64,000 bases of DNA from Bacillota bacterium (GCA_023388055.1 JAEWGW010000025.1:558001-622000); one strand, 5' to 3'. Counted from the stretch's first letter, positions 49,859-59,207 are shown. Notes: generated from the letters alone by a model not told the origin. Made by a program: numbers and translations.

Positions 49859-52191
49859 TGGGGAAATTACGGTACAAGCTGTGGAGGGACCTGAAGCAAT
49901 CCGCCGGACAATTTATGGCGTTTGCTCTGGTCATAGCTGTCGGGGCTTTTTTCTATACAGGTCTGGTGACCTTAAGTGATCATTTAAGCGCGTATTCTGA
50001 GCAGTATTTCGAAAAGCATAATATCAGCGATCTGAATGTGTATTATAGTCAGATTTCCAAACAGGAGGCAGCCGCTTTAAGCGGTATTCCGGGTGTCAAA
50101 AAAATAGAAGGACGTTACAGCACTCAGGCAACAGAGATTTTTGACTCGTACAAGACCATATTGAACATTCATTCGATTCCTGCGGACAATACCATCAATA
50201 CGCCTGCTGTTTTGGAGGGGAGCATTCCTTCGAAACGGGGAGAGGTGTTTCTCGATTCTCATTACGCCAATGAGCATAATTACCGTACTGGTGATGTAAT
50301 GACCATCCGGGTGAACAATCAAGATCTGACATTCACCATCGTGGGTTTGGGCGAAAATGTGGAGCATGCCAAGAAAAACGAAATTCAAGACCACCAAAAA
50401 CACGGGTTCGCCTATGTGGCTGAAGCGTCTGTACCTGACATTGCCGGGGGCAGGGATGATTTCCATAACGAGATTTTGGTTGACGCAGAGGACGGCTACG
50501 ATGTGGATCAATTGGCCCGGATCATCGAGGAGAAGTCCCGGAATCTGCCTTATGTCAGCCAATTGAGCAAGGAACGAAGCTTCAGCTATTCCCAGTTGAA
50601 GGCGACCATTCATAATAACGGATTAATGAGTAAGGTAATCCCCTTGGTCCTGTTCCTGATTGAAGCGATAATTCTATTCCTGACCATGTCCAGAATGATC
50701 GATTCCCAGCGGAATCAGGTGGGGATTATGAAGGCGTTGGGTGTAAAAAACAGGAGTATTATGCTCCACTACATGGGTTTCCCTGTGATTGTGAGTATTG
50801 TTGGCTCCATCCTGGGTTATGCAATTGCAGCATTTGTTTTTGTACCCATCGTGAAGGCGTCGAATGCCAACTCCTATTCCCTGCCGGGGATCGAATTCCC
50901 GCTTTCTCCGTTCTCCATAGTCCCTCCCATCGTGATCTCCAGTGTGTTCGGGATGATCTCCTGCTACCTGAGCGGCCGGAAGATCGTGAAGGAACGGACT
51001 GCCCAGGTGCTCCGGCCAAAATCGCCAAAATCAATGAAAAAGATACTCATCGAACAGATTCCTGGAATATGGAGCCGTCTTCCTTACAGCCAGAAGCTGA
51101 TTCTGCGGAATATCTTTTTGAACAAGCCAAAAGCGCTTGCCAGTTCGATTGGTGTAGCGGTCAGCACCGTTTTACTTATTACGGCTTTCGGTACCCAGAT
51201 GTCTCTCCAAAAGGTAGCGGATCAAATCGGAGAGGTGTATACCTACGATCTGAAAATGGATTATAAAACGGGCGTGGATGTTGGTACTGTTAAGCTGCCC
51301 TCCAGCTCAAAAAGCAGCTACAGCTTGTCCACTTTACAGGTGGATTTTATGAAGGACAACCGGGCAGAAAAGGCGGATTTAATCGTAACCGAAGGAGAGA
51401 ACAGCCTTATTCATTTTTTTGACGCTCAGGATAACCAGGTTCTCCTGGAGAATGGCGAGGTACTGGTGCCCAAGTCTTATGCGGACAAGTATCACATTTC
51501 GGAAGGGAACCTGATTCAGCTGGTCTTTACGGCTCCCGAGCTGCGGAATCAAACCGTAACCATGAAGGTCCGGCACATTACCAATCAATATTCGAACCCG
51601 TCCTTTTTTGTGACACCGGATTATCTGGAGAGCTTTGGGCTGAGGTACAGCCCATCTGCACTTATGGTTGCCACGGACAACGCAGCAGAGCTTCCCGCTA
51701 TCCGCAGCTTCTTCGAGCAGGACCCGCAGGTGGAATCCATTACTGACCAGCAGGATTTGAGGAAGTCAGCGGAGTATATGATGAAGCAAAATAACTTTAT
51801 TTTTGTCATGTTTATCATCTGCGCGGTGATCTTATCCTTCGGAGCTATCTATACCATATCGTCCATTAATATCTACGAAAGAAACCGGGAGCTGGCCACC
51901 CTGAAGGTATTGGGCTATCCCAAGAACAAAATCAACAGGCTCATCTTCTCCGAAAATATAGCAGTAACCGCCTTTGCGGTGATACTCGCTCTCCCGGCCA
52001 GCGGTTATGTGTTCGGGACTATTGTGCAAGCATTGTCCAGCAGCCACCAGCAGATCCCGGACCAGCTGCCAGTAACCGTTGTGCTGATATCTGTACTGCT
52101 GGCCCTTCTGCTTACGGCCACATCCAGCCTGCTTCTCCGCAGGAAGGTAGCCGGCATTAACATGATTGAGTCGTTAAAGAGCGTGGAGTAA
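49852..52191 (+). CDS. FtsX-like ABC permease, copy 1
   Basis: The protein (779 residues) has ten predicted membrane segments. A first helix (FMAFALVIAVGAFFYTGLVT) is followed by a large outside domain (about 45-245). A FtsX core (about 255-370), another helix near 430, a second outside domain (about 455-620) and a last FtsX core (about 640-775) with ERNRELATLKVLGYPKNKIN complete it. Two FtsX modules in one chain replace a permease dimer. It is coupled to the ATPase at 49154. Confidence 0.85.
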   Translation: MVMGKLRYKLWRDLKQSAGQFMAFALVIAVGAFFYTGLVTLSDHLSAYSEQYFEKHNISDLNVYYSQISKQEAAALSGIPGVKKIEGRYSTQATEIFDSYKTILNIHSIPADNTINTPAVLEGSIPSKRGEVFLDSHYANEHNYRTGDVMTIRVNNQDLTFTIVGLGENVEHAKKNEIQDHQKHGFAYVAEASVPDIAGGRDDFHNEILVDAEDGYDVDQLARIIEEKSRNLPYVSQLSKERSFSYSQLKATIHNNGLMSKVIPLVLFLIEAIILFLTMSRMIDSQRNQVGIMKALGVKNRSIMLHYMGFPVIVSIVGSILGYAIAAFVFVPIVKASNANSYSLPGIEFPLSPFSIVPPIVISSVFGMISCYLSGRKIVKERTAQVLRPKSPKSMKKILIEQIPGIWSRLPYSQKLILRNIFLNKPKALASSIGVAVSTVLLITAFGTQMSLQKVADQIGEVYTYDLKMDYKTGVDVGTVKLPSSSKSSYSLSTLQVDFMKDNRAEKADLIVTEGENSLIHFFDAQDNQVLLENGEVLVPKSYADKYHISEGNLIQLVFTAPELRNQTVTMKVRHITNQYSNPSFFVTPDYLESFGLRYSPSALMVATDNAAELPAIRSFFEQDPQVESITDQQDLRKSAEYMMKQNNFIFVMFIICAVILSFGAIYTISSINIYERNRELATLKVLGYPKNKINRLIFSENIAVTAFAVILALPASGYVFGTIVQALSSSHQQIPDQLPVTVVLISVLLALLLTATSSLLLRRKVAGINMIESLKSVE

Positions 52192-52290
52192 AAAACGGAA
52201 AAAGGCCTTGCCGTTCCCTCAAGTTGACAAAGCCGCGCCATGTTTATACGATTAAATATCAGCACGTCAAAAGTCAAGGGAGAGAACCTG

Positions 52291-52992
52291 ATGGCCTATA
52301 TTGAATTTAACCAGGTGGGAAAGCAATACGCCTCCGAGGGGGTAGTCATCCGCGCCTTGGAGAATGCCAGCTTTTCGGTGGAAAAAGGGGAGCTTGCTGT
52401 AATCCTCGGCGCCTCCGGTGCCGGCAAGACTACAGCTCTCAATATATTAGGCGGAATGGATACCGCCACCTCCGGTGAAGTGGTTGTGGACGGCGATGTG
52501 GTGTCCCGTTATTCCGACAAGCAGCTGGTGGGTTATCGCCGTACGGATATCGGCTTTGTCTTCCAGTTCTATAATCTGGTGCCCAATCTGACCGCCCTGG
52601 AAAATGTGGAGCTGGCCGCCCAGATCCGTCAAGACTCGCTGGACGCCTCCGAAACTCTGGACAAGGTGGGGTTGTCCGAACGCAAGAACAATTTCCCCGC
52701 CCAGCTCTCCGGCGGCGAGCAGCAGCGGGTATCCATTGCCCGTGCCATCGCCAAGAAGCCGAAGCTGCTGCTTTGCGATGAACCAACCGGTGCTTTGGAT
52801 TACAATACCGGCAAGCAGATTCTGCAGCTGCTCCAGGACATGTGCCGCCGGGAGAAAATCACGGTGCTGATCATCACTCACAACTCTGCGCTGGCCCCTA
52901 TGGCGGACAAGGTGATTCATTTCAGGAACGGCCAAGTGGTGAAGATGGTGCATAATGAACAGCCGACTCCCGTCGAGCAGATTGAGTGGTGA
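52291..52992 (+). CDS. MacB/LolD-type ABC ATPase, copy 2
   Basis: This 233-residue protein is closely paralogous to 49154-49858: Walker A GASGAGKTT, FVFQFYNLVPNLTALENV, LSGGEQQRVSIARA, LLLCDEPTGALD. Start ATG 52291 follows AGGGAGAG; the ORF from 52240 is longer without support. The end overlaps no gene but lies 4 bp before the next start. It works with the permease at 52997. Confidence 0.9.
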   Translation: MAYIEFNQVGKQYASEGVVIRALENASFSVEKGELAVILGASGAGKTTALNILGGMDTATSGEVVVDGDVVSRYSDKQLVGYRRTDIGFVFQFYNLVPNLTALENVELAAQIRQDSLDASETLDKVGLSERKNNFPAQLSGGEQQRVSIARAIAKKPKLLLCDEPTGALDYNTGKQILQLLQDMCRREKITVLIITHNSALAPMADKVIHFRNGQVVKMVHNEQPTPVEQIEW

Positions 52993-52996
52993 GGGG

Positions 52997-55393
52997 ATGA
53001 ACAAGGCTTACCGCAACGATATCGGGCGTTCCATCCGCAAAGGATGGAAACGGTTTGTCTCCATCATGATTATCACCGCGCTGGGCGTTGGGATGCTTAC
53101 CGGCCTGTACGCTTCCTGCATGGATATGTATTATTCGGCAGATAAGTTTTATGACCGGCAGAATTTATTCGATATCCGGATTATGTCTCCTATGGGGCTG
53201 ACGGAGGAAGACGTGAAGACAGTCAGCCGGGCGGAGGGTGTGGAGGCGGCAGAAGGGGCCTACAGCCGGACGGTGGAGACGGATGTGGACGGCGTGGGCA
53301 AAAGCGCAGAATTGAAGACACTCAGCGCCAAGGGCATCAATGCCCCCCATATGCTAGAGGGGGTTCTGCCCTCCGGAAGCAGGGAAATTGCCGTTAACCG
53401 GAAGTACATCGAGGAAAGCGGCGCATCTGTGGGTGGTACGCTGCCTGTCGGTAATGAGACCTTTACCATTACCGGTGTGGCCATGGACCCTATGAATATT
53501 CAAGCCGGGGGTATGGCCAGTGTGTTCCGGGCCAATGTCAGCACGGACTATACCTTTTTCACGGCAGAGCCAATACCAGCGGCGCCAGGCGGCAGCCCTA
53601 TGTTTACGGCGGTCTATATGACGGTGGCCGGTACGAAGGAACTGGATACCTTTTCGGATGAATATAAAGAGGCGGTACAGAAGGTTATTGGCGGAATCGA
53701 GGGGCTGCGGGGGCAGGCTGGCGGAAGCAGCAGCGCCGCCCTATGGTATATCCAGGACCGGACCTCGCTGGACAGCTATTCCAGCATGGTGAATGATCTG
53801 TCCTCCATTGAGGCTGTAGGCAAGGTATTCCCGGTGATTTTCCTGCTGGTGGCCGTGCTGATGAGCCTGACCTCCATGACCCGGATGGTGGAGGAGGAGC
53901 GGGGGCTGATCGGGACCTACAAGGCGCTGGGCTTCAGCAATGGAGCCATCTACCGCAAATACCTGCTGTTTGCCTCAATGGCTAGCTTATTGGGAGGACT
54001 GCTGGGAGATGTGTTCGGCTTTGTCCTGATGCCCAAATTCATTTCCCTGGTGCTGGAGGAGCTGTACACCGTACCGCAGTATGAGCTGCGTTTTGATTTG
54101 GTTTATGGAGTAGGCGGTTTTCTCCTGTTCCTGGTGGCCATCGTTGGGGCAACGGCCCTGGCCTGCCGCAGTGAGCTCAGGCAGATGCCGGCTTCGTTAA
54201 TGCGCCCCAAGGCGCCCCGTGCCGGCTCCCGTGTGTTCCTGGAACGGCTTCCGGTGATCTGGAACCGGCTGAAATTCCTGAACAAGGTGACGGTGCGGAA
54301 CCTGTTCCGGTACAAGAAGCGCCTGTTCATGACGGTGGGCGGCATTATGGGCTGTACCGCTCTGATTCTGTGCGGCTTTGCCATTAAGGATTCCATTGAC
54401 CGGCTGGGACCCCGGCAGTATAAGGAGGTTAACCGGTATGATCTGTTGGCTGTGGCCCAGGAGACTCAACACGGCAGCTTAGTGGAGCAGTTGGCCGCCG
54501 ATGGCAAGGCAGAGGACTATCTGGATGTCCGCGTGGACAGTGTGAAGCTGCTGAATTCGGCCGGTGATGCGGAAAAAATGCAGCTGATGGCCTTTCCCGA
54601 CGGAGCTGCCGCAGGGGATTACCTCCAACTGGAGAATCTCGACGGGAAGCTGATCCAGACGTTGGGCGAGGGCGCGCTGCTTACCCAGAACGCAGCCCGT
54701 ATTCTGGGTGTGAAGGCAGGGGACTCTCTCATCCTGGAGGATATGGGGCTTAAGCAGCATGAGATCACCATATCCCAGGTGGTAAAGAATTATCTGGGCA
54801 ACAGTGTTTATATGCCGCAGAAGGAATATGAGGCGCTGTTCAGAGGGTATGCCCCGAATGGAGTGCTGGCCCATCTGCCCGCTTTAGCCGGCGAGGAGCA
54901 GGCGGCCTACGCGGAGAAGCTGCTGGACAACAATGCCGTAATATCTGCGGTGAGCACAGCCGCGCTGCTGGAGCAATTCGGCTTTGACCTGATGAACGCC
55001 GTGCTGCTGCTCATTATTGTCATGGCCGGCGGGCTGGCCTTTGTGGTGCTGTTCACCCTGTCTAACACGAATATCTCGGAGCGCAACCGGGAGCTGGCCA
55101 CCATCAAGGTGCTGGGCTTCTACGATAAGGAAGTGCACCAGTATGTGAATAAAGAAACGCTGCTGCTCACCGCGGCAGGCATTCTCATCGGCCTGCCTGT
55201 GGGTCGTTTCATCAGCGGCTTCCTCACCGTAGCGCTGAAGCTGCCCTCCATCCACTTCGCCGTTTATGTAAAGCCGGTGAGCTATCTGATCACTGCGGCG
55301 TTAACCCTCTGCTTTGCCATCGCCGTCAATTGGATCACCAACCGGACGCTGAACCGCATTGTGATGGTAGAGGCGCTGAAAAGTGTGGAGTAG
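52997..55393 (+). CDS. FtsX-like ABC permease, copy 2
   Basis: This 798-residue permease has the same plan as copy 1: an N-terminal helix (FVSIMIITALGVGMLTGLYA), an outside domain (about 45-260), a FtsX core with EEERGLIGTYKALGFSNGAI, a second outside domain, and a last FtsX core with SERNRELATIKVLGFYDKEV. Both end in a MIESLKSVE/VEALKSVE tail. The start at 52997 immediately follows GAGGGG; the ORF from 52955 overlaps the ATPase. It is co-transcribed with the preceding ATPase. Confidence 0.85.
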   Translation: MNKAYRNDIGRSIRKGWKRFVSIMIITALGVGMLTGLYASCMDMYYSADKFYDRQNLFDIRIMSPMGLTEEDVKTVSRAEGVEAAEGAYSRTVETDVDGVGKSAELKTLSAKGINAPHMLEGVLPSGSREIAVNRKYIEESGASVGGTLPVGNETFTITGVAMDPMNIQAGGMASVFRANVSTDYTFFTAEPIPAAPGGSPMFTAVYMTVAGTKELDTFSDEYKEAVQKVIGGIEGLRGQAGGSSSAALWYIQDRTSLDSYSSMVNDLSSIEAVGKVFPVIFLLVAVLMSLTSMTRMVEEERGLIGTYKALGFSNGAIYRKYLLFASMASLLGGLLGDVFGFVLMPKFISLVLEELYTVPQYELRFDLVYGVGGFLLFLVAIVGATALACRSELRQMPASLMRPKAPRAGSRVFLERLPVIWNRLKFLNKVTVRNLFRYKKRLFMTVGGIMGCTALILCGFAIKDSIDRLGPRQYKEVNRYDLLAVAQETQHGSLVEQLAADGKAEDYLDVRVDSVKLLNSAGDAEKMQLMAFPDGAAAGDYLQLENLDGKLIQTLGEGALLTQNAARILGVKAGDSLILEDMGLKQHEITISQVVKNYLGNSVYMPQKEYEALFRGYAPNGVLAHLPALAGEEQAAYAEKLLDNNAVISAVSTAALLEQFGFDLMNAVLLLIIVMAGGLAFVVLFTLSNTNISERNRELATIKVLGFYDKEVHQYVNKETLLLTAAGILIGLPVGRFISGFLTVALKLPSIHFAVYVKPVSYLITAALTLCFAIAVNWITNRTLNRIVMVEALKSVE

Positions 55394-55403
55394 CCTAGAA
55401 ATC

Positions 55404-55573
55404 TGAATAAATACTTATTGTGTTGCATTCCTTACCGGGAAAGGGGTGCCTTGGATGCTCAAACACGTTTTGTCGGCCTTGATTGATTGGAATGGTAAGG
55501 GTTCAAAGCCGCCAAAAAACTCGCCCTCAAGTCACCCCTTTCCCTCCCAGTCTTTCCACATGAGTATTTAATC
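55404..55573. repeat. Imperfect long inverted repeat
   Basis: The left arm (55404-55480: AATAAATACT, GGGAAAGGGGTG, GTTTTGTCGGCC) is inverted in the right arm (55501-55573: GGCCGCC-like, CACCCCTTTCCC, AGTATTTAAT) around a 20-bp centre. It has no start or stop pattern and could fold as a long hairpin RNA or be a MITE relic. Confidence 0.55.
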
Positions 55574-55589
55574 AAAGACTTACTCCGTC

Positions 55590-55619
55590 GGGCAGCCCCT
55601 TTAGGCTGCTCCTTTTTTT
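55590..55619 (+). terminator. Terminator of the permease operon
   Basis: GGCAGCC/GGCTGCT hairpin followed by CCTTTTTTTG. Confidence 0.8.
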
Positions 55620-55635
55620 GTCGCCGCGACACGGT

Positions 55636-55685
55636 TTGACAAGAGACCGGTTCATCGCATATGATTTACTTAACGATCGTTAAGT
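55636..55685 (+). promoter_or_regulatory. Promoter and TetR operator of the tetR gene
   Basis: TTGACA at 55636-55641, TATGAT at 55660-55665 (18-bp spacer), then the perfect 18-bp palindrome ACTTAACGATCGTTAAGT at 55668-55685 covering the start point. Confidence 0.85.
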
Positions 55686-55706
55686 CAAACGAGGGGGTAA
55701 GGAATT

Positions 55707-56336
55707 ATGGCCGTGGAAGGGAAACGTACACGGATGACCAACCGGGATATCCAAGCGGCAGAGCGCAAGCAGCAGCTTCTCGACACCGCGAAGCGGTTGT
55801 TTGCAGATAAAGGATACCATGCCACCTCCATGCGGGAGCTGAACAAAAGCATCGGCATGACAGAGGCCTTGGCGTATCATTATTTTCCGGGAGGCAAGCT
55901 GGATATCCTGAGGGCGGTTTTGCAGGTTGCGCAGGAAGAGCGGATTGCCCGGATCGTTGCTTTTTTGGAGCAAACGTTCCTGGGGGAGCCGGCGCTGAAC
56001 CAAACACTGTTGGCTCTGATAGACGGCATCGCCGGACAGCTTCAGAACGACCGGGACTATTTCCTGATTCTGATTCAGGAGCGGAATCAGCTGGAGCCGG
56101 AGCAGCAGGAGGCGCTGGATGCCCTGACCAAACAGCCGTTTCAGGCTACAGAGGCCTATCTGAGGAGGCTGTATGCAAGAGGGGAGCTCCGGGAAATGGA
56201 TTTTGATATGGCGGCTTCCCAATTTTTATCCCATATTGTGGTTTTGATTGTTCAAGGCATGATTAAGGCCCAGCCATTCGGAATGGAGCAAAAACAGCGG
56301 ATCGTTGACTATTATGCAGCATTGTGGTCCCGGTAA
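55707..56336 (+). CDS. TetR-family repressor of the adjacent ABC exporter
   Basis: The protein has 209 residues. The N-terminal helix-turn-helix (KQQLLDTAKRLFADKGYHAT and SMRELNKSIGMTEALAYHYF) is typical of TetR, with a helical ligand domain after it. GGGGG lies before the ATG at 55707. The same palindrome occurs in its own promoter and before the ABC genes at 56399, so it represses both; the inducer is probably the exported compound. Confidence 0.9.
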   Translation: MAVEGKRTRMTNRDIQAAERKQQLLDTAKRLFADKGYHATSMRELNKSIGMTEALAYHYFPGGKLDILRAVLQVAQEERIARIVAFLEQTFLGEPALNQTLLALIDGIAGQLQNDRDYFLILIQERNQLEPEQQEALDALTKQPFQATEAYLRRLYARGELREMDFDMAASQFLSHIVVLIVQGMIKAQPFGMEQKQRIVDYYAALWSR

Positions 56337-56358
56337 GCTGTCTTTTTTTACACATTTA

Positions 56359-56376
56359 ACTAAACGATCGTTAAGT
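56359..56376 (+). promoter_or_regulatory. Second TetR operator
   Basis: ACTAAACGATCGTTAAGT differs by one base from the operator at 55668. It lies 22 bp before the ABC ATPase start. Confidence 0.8.
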
Positions 56377-56398
56377 TAATTCGCGGGGAGGAAACAGC

Positions 56399-57325
56399 AT
56401 GATGGAGCAGATACGGACGGAAGAGTTGACGAAACGGTATGGAACAGTTTCGGTGGTTCAGGATGTTTCCTTATCGGTGCAGCAAGGGGAGGTCTACGGG
56501 TTTCTCGGCTTGAACGGAGCAGGTAAAACCACCACGATCCGCACCTTGCTGGGGATGATCAAACCAACCTCCGGAGATGTATTCCTGTTTGGCAAAAGGG
56601 TAAGCGAAAGCGGAAGCAGGCTGTGGAACCGTGTGGGATATATGGTAGAGATGCCGGCGGCATATCCCGGTTTTACGGTAAGGGAGAATCTGCTGCTGCT
56701 GGCAAAGCTCCGTGGTCTGAAGCCAGAGAGCAGTGTGAACAGGGTGATGAAGGAGCTTAATCTGGACGCTTATGCGGACCGGAAGGCCAAGTATTTATCG
56801 TTAGGCAATATGCAGAAGCTGGGGTTAGCCAAGGCACTCCTGCATAACCCGGATATTCTGATTCTGGATGAGCCCACCAATGCCCTTGATCCGGCAGGAA
56901 TTGTGGAGATCCGTGAGCTGCTGATCCGGCTTGCCAAGCAGGAAGGCAAAACCGTGTTTATCTCCAGTCATATTCTGGAGGAGGTAGCGAAGATGGCGAC
57001 CCGGATCGGGATTATTCATAAAGGGGTTATGCTGCAGGAGATTACGGCGGAGGAGTTTGAAAAAATCCGGCAAAAGCGGTTATACGTCGGCGTTGGCGGA
57101 CAGCGGGAGGCGGCTCGTGCGGCTTTGGCAGACAAGGGTTATCTGGCGCATGAAGTAAAGGAAGGGATGCTTGAGGTGGCGGACGAAAAAGCGGTGCGTC
57201 ATCCTGAATTTGTCGCCAGGCTGCTGGCGGATGCGGGGCTGCCCCTTTCGATGCTGAAGGTAGAGGAAGAAGAATTGGAGTCCTATTTCTTGAAAACAAT
57301 TGCGGCAGGGGAGGTGCGGGTATGA
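56399..57325 (+). CDS. BcrA-type ABC exporter ATPase
   Basis: This 308-residue ATPase has Walker A GLNGAGKTT, a YxxEMPAAYPGFTVRENL segment, the signature YLSLGNMQKLGLAKA (SLGN instead of SGGQ, as in BcrA-like proteins), Walker B ILILDEPTNALDP and SSHILEE. This class exports bacitracin-like peptides and similar drugs. GGGGAGG precedes the ATG. It overlaps the permease by 4 bp and is controlled by TetR. Confidence 0.88.
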   Translation: MMEQIRTEELTKRYGTVSVVQDVSLSVQQGEVYGFLGLNGAGKTTTIRTLLGMIKPTSGDVFLFGKRVSESGSRLWNRVGYMVEMPAAYPGFTVRENLLLLAKLRGLKPESSVNRVMKELNLDAYADRKAKYLSLGNMQKLGLAKALLHNPDILILDEPTNALDPAGIVEIRELLIRLAKQEGKTVFISSHILEEVAKMATRIGIIHKGVMLQEITAEEFEKIRQKRLYVGVGGQREAARAALADKGYLAHEVKEGMLEVADEKAVRHPEFVARLLADAGLPLSMLKVEEEELESYFLKTIAAGEVRV

Positions 57326-58032
57326 ACGTTTTGCTTACAGCGGTACAAGTGGAGTCCATGAAGCTGCGCCGCTCCGCCGTGTTATGGGGAATGCTGGGGT
57401 TTTTCCTGTTCGTTACGGTTATCCGCATTGGAGAAGGGGATGCTGAAGGCTTTTTGCAAAATGCGGTGTTTATGTTTGCTTCGGTTTTTGGGCTGGTGGG
57501 CTTCGGCGCGTTGGCGGCTTGGGTATTCGGACGGGAATATACGGACCGGACCATGAAGGATTTATTGGCGCTGCCGGTGTCCCGCGGCAAGATCGTGGCC
57601 GGCAAATTCCTGACCGTTATCCAATGGGGGCTTGTTATGACGGTAGCCACCTACGGCTTTGCACTATTGATGTGTTTGCTGTTTCGTCTGGAGGGTTTTT
57701 CAACGGATATGGCCATACATTACCTTATCCAACTTCTGATCATCTGCGGCTTGCAGCTGTTCCTGTGCGGCCCCGTTGTGTTTGTGGCAATCGTCTCCCG
57801 CGGTTATCTGGCACCTCTTGCTTATGCCTTTTGCACATTGATGGTTGCTTTAATTACCGGCTCGTCTTGGCTGGGGGCCTATCTTCCATGGTCGGTTCCG
57901 GCTCTTCAGCTTGCAGGAAGCGGAAGCGAAGCGCTGCCGTTGGGCGCGGTCAGCTACATCATTCCGGTCGCCACCGGTATCCTGGGGCTGGTTGGCACAT
58001 GGGCATGGGTACGGTGGACGGACCAGAAATAG
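57322..58032 (+). CDS. ABC-2 type permease of the TetR-controlled exporter
   Basis: This 236-residue permease has six membrane segments with FGREYTDRTMKDLLALPVSRGK (the usual cytoplasmic E-Y-x-x-x-T motif of bacitracin/lantibiotic permeases). It starts at an ATGA overlap with the ATPase. Together they form a heteromeric exporter; the substrate cannot be read. Confidence 0.85.
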   Translation: MNVLLTAVQVESMKLRRSAVLWGMLGFFLFVTVIRIGEGDAEGFLQNAVFMFASVFGLVGFGALAAWVFGREYTDRTMKDLLALPVSRGKIVAGKFLTVIQWGLVMTVATYGFALLMCLLFRLEGFSTDMAIHYLIQLLIICGLQLFLCGPVVFVAIVSRGYLAPLAYAFCTLMVALITGSSWLGAYLPWSVPALQLAGSGSEALPLGAVSYIIPVATGILGLVGTWAWVRWTDQK

Positions 58033-58042
58033 ACGGTTGGAT

Positions 58043-58239
58043 TTAAGAATGATGTGCAGCTTGCTTCTCAAAATCAATATAAGCATCGTGATCAAAATAA
58101 TATAAATACGCCTCTAATAATTCTTCAACCGTACAATCGCTTTTTTGCTCGTAAGCATTTTTCACGATGCCTTGAATGGTTTGAATGGATAGGGCATCAA
58201 TCATGTTAAAAGATTCTCCAGTTCTATTAAATTATCCAT
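58043..58239 (-). CDS. Small two-part gene: 12-residue leader and 53-residue protein, or one frameshifted gene
   Basis: On the minus strand a consensus AGGAGG precedes ATG 58239, which encodes MDNLIELENLLT and then TGA (58201-58203). That stop overlaps ATG 58204 of a 53-residue frame ending at 58043 (MIDALSIQTIQGIVKNAYEQ, then KSDCTVEELLEAYLYYFDHD). The second frame has only a weak ribosome site, so it may be reached by coupling. Alternatively one original gene has lost a base. It is acidic and not recognised, and convergent to the ABC permease. Confidence 0.55.
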
Positions 58240-58406
58240 GACACTTCCTCCTCTAATTGGTTGCTGCACCCATTTTACCGTACAATTAAATAATTGAACA
58301 TCCAAGAAAAATGGAACAGCAACTCATGGTTGACAACCTTCTGCTGCCAGTTGGTTTTCCGGCATCTTCCTTTATACTATAATTTTCTTGGAGAGGAGGA
58401 GCGGCT

Positions 58407-58994
58407 ATGGAGCTGGGAGCGAACATTCAAAAGCATCGTCTTAAAAATGGGCTTTCACAAGAACAGCTAGCGGAGAAACTGTCGGTTTCCCGTCAGTCTG
58501 TATCCAAATGGGAGCTGGGCCAGAGTTACCCCGAGGTAGATAAGATTATCCAAATGAGTCTTTTGTTTTCTGTACCCACAGATGATTTACTGATGGATGC
58601 AAAGGCACGGGAAATGCGGGCCAAAAACAATAAGCTGCATCTGGGGTCCATCTATCTGATCGTGAAGGATTTTCTGAAATCGGTTGCGTTTTATGAGCAG
58701 CTACTGGGCATAACGGTTTCGACGAAGAACAGTACTATATTCGCAGAGTTTTTCTTTGATCATCAATGCATTTCCTTAATGAATGAAGCAAATTTACCCG
58801 GCCATGATTATAGAGGAAACGGGGATTACAAATTCGTTCTGAATTTTTGGGTGAATTATTTGTCCATTGAGCATGAACGGCTTAAGGATTTGGCTATTGG
58901 GGAAATAACGGATATTAAACAGGCCAGTCCAACCTATTATTATTTCCATCTCCATGATCCTGATGGAAATGTGATAGAAGTAACGGGCGGGTAG
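58407..58994 (+). CDS. XRE helix-turn-helix fused to a VOC (glyoxalase-like) domain
   Basis: This 195-residue fusion has at residues 1-65 a Cro/CI-type domain (IQKHRLKNGLSQEQLAEKLS, then VSRQSVSKWELGQSYPEVDK). Residues 75-195 are a single VOC domain (LGSIYLIVKDFLKSVAFYEQ, ending HLHDPDGNVIEVTGG). In VOC enzymes the terminal Glu of GNVIEV and a His bind metal; the early His of the first strand is not obvious here, so it may be a ligand sensor rather than an enzyme. A GGAGAGGAGGAG site precedes the ATG. Confidence 0.85.
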   Translation: MELGANIQKHRLKNGLSQEQLAEKLSVSRQSVSKWELGQSYPEVDKIIQMSLLFSVPTDDLLMDAKAREMRAKNNKLHLGSIYLIVKDFLKSVAFYEQLLGITVSTKNSTIFAEFFFDHQCISLMNEANLPGHDYRGNGDYKFVLNFWVNYLSIEHERLKDLAIGEITDIKQASPTYYYFHLHDPDGNVIEVTGG

Positions 58995-59128
58995 TGGATG
59001 AATCCATGGAAGAGATGATTGAAAGCTGTATCCCCTTCCGGATGAAGGGGCCGGATGGTCCCGATGCAGCTACCCTCAGAAGAGAAATGAGCGAGTTATT
59101 CCCGACGCTGAAGCGGTGGAAGCACTAA
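58994..59128 (+). CDS. 44-residue ORF, probable gene fragment
   Basis: A GTG overlapping the previous stop opens a frame VDESMEEMIESCIPFRMKGP, DGPDAATLRREMSELFPTLK ending RWKH. It reads like the C-terminus of a larger protein. There is no ribosome site of its own, though coupling is possible. Not recognised. Confidence 0.35.
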   Translation: MDESMEEMIESCIPFRMKGPDGPDAATLRREMSELFPTLKRWKH

Positions 59129-59171
59129 AGCAAATATTGGTCACGAGAGTGGCGTGTCAAATTGGTATAAC

Positions 59172-59207
59172 AAAGCCCGCCACGCCAGCAGCGGAGCGGG
59201 CTTGGAT
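59172..59207 (-). terminator. Terminator of the dehalogenase-like gene
   Basis: On the minus strand AAGCCCGCTCC/GGCGGGCTT stem followed by TGTTATACC. Confidence 0.55.
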
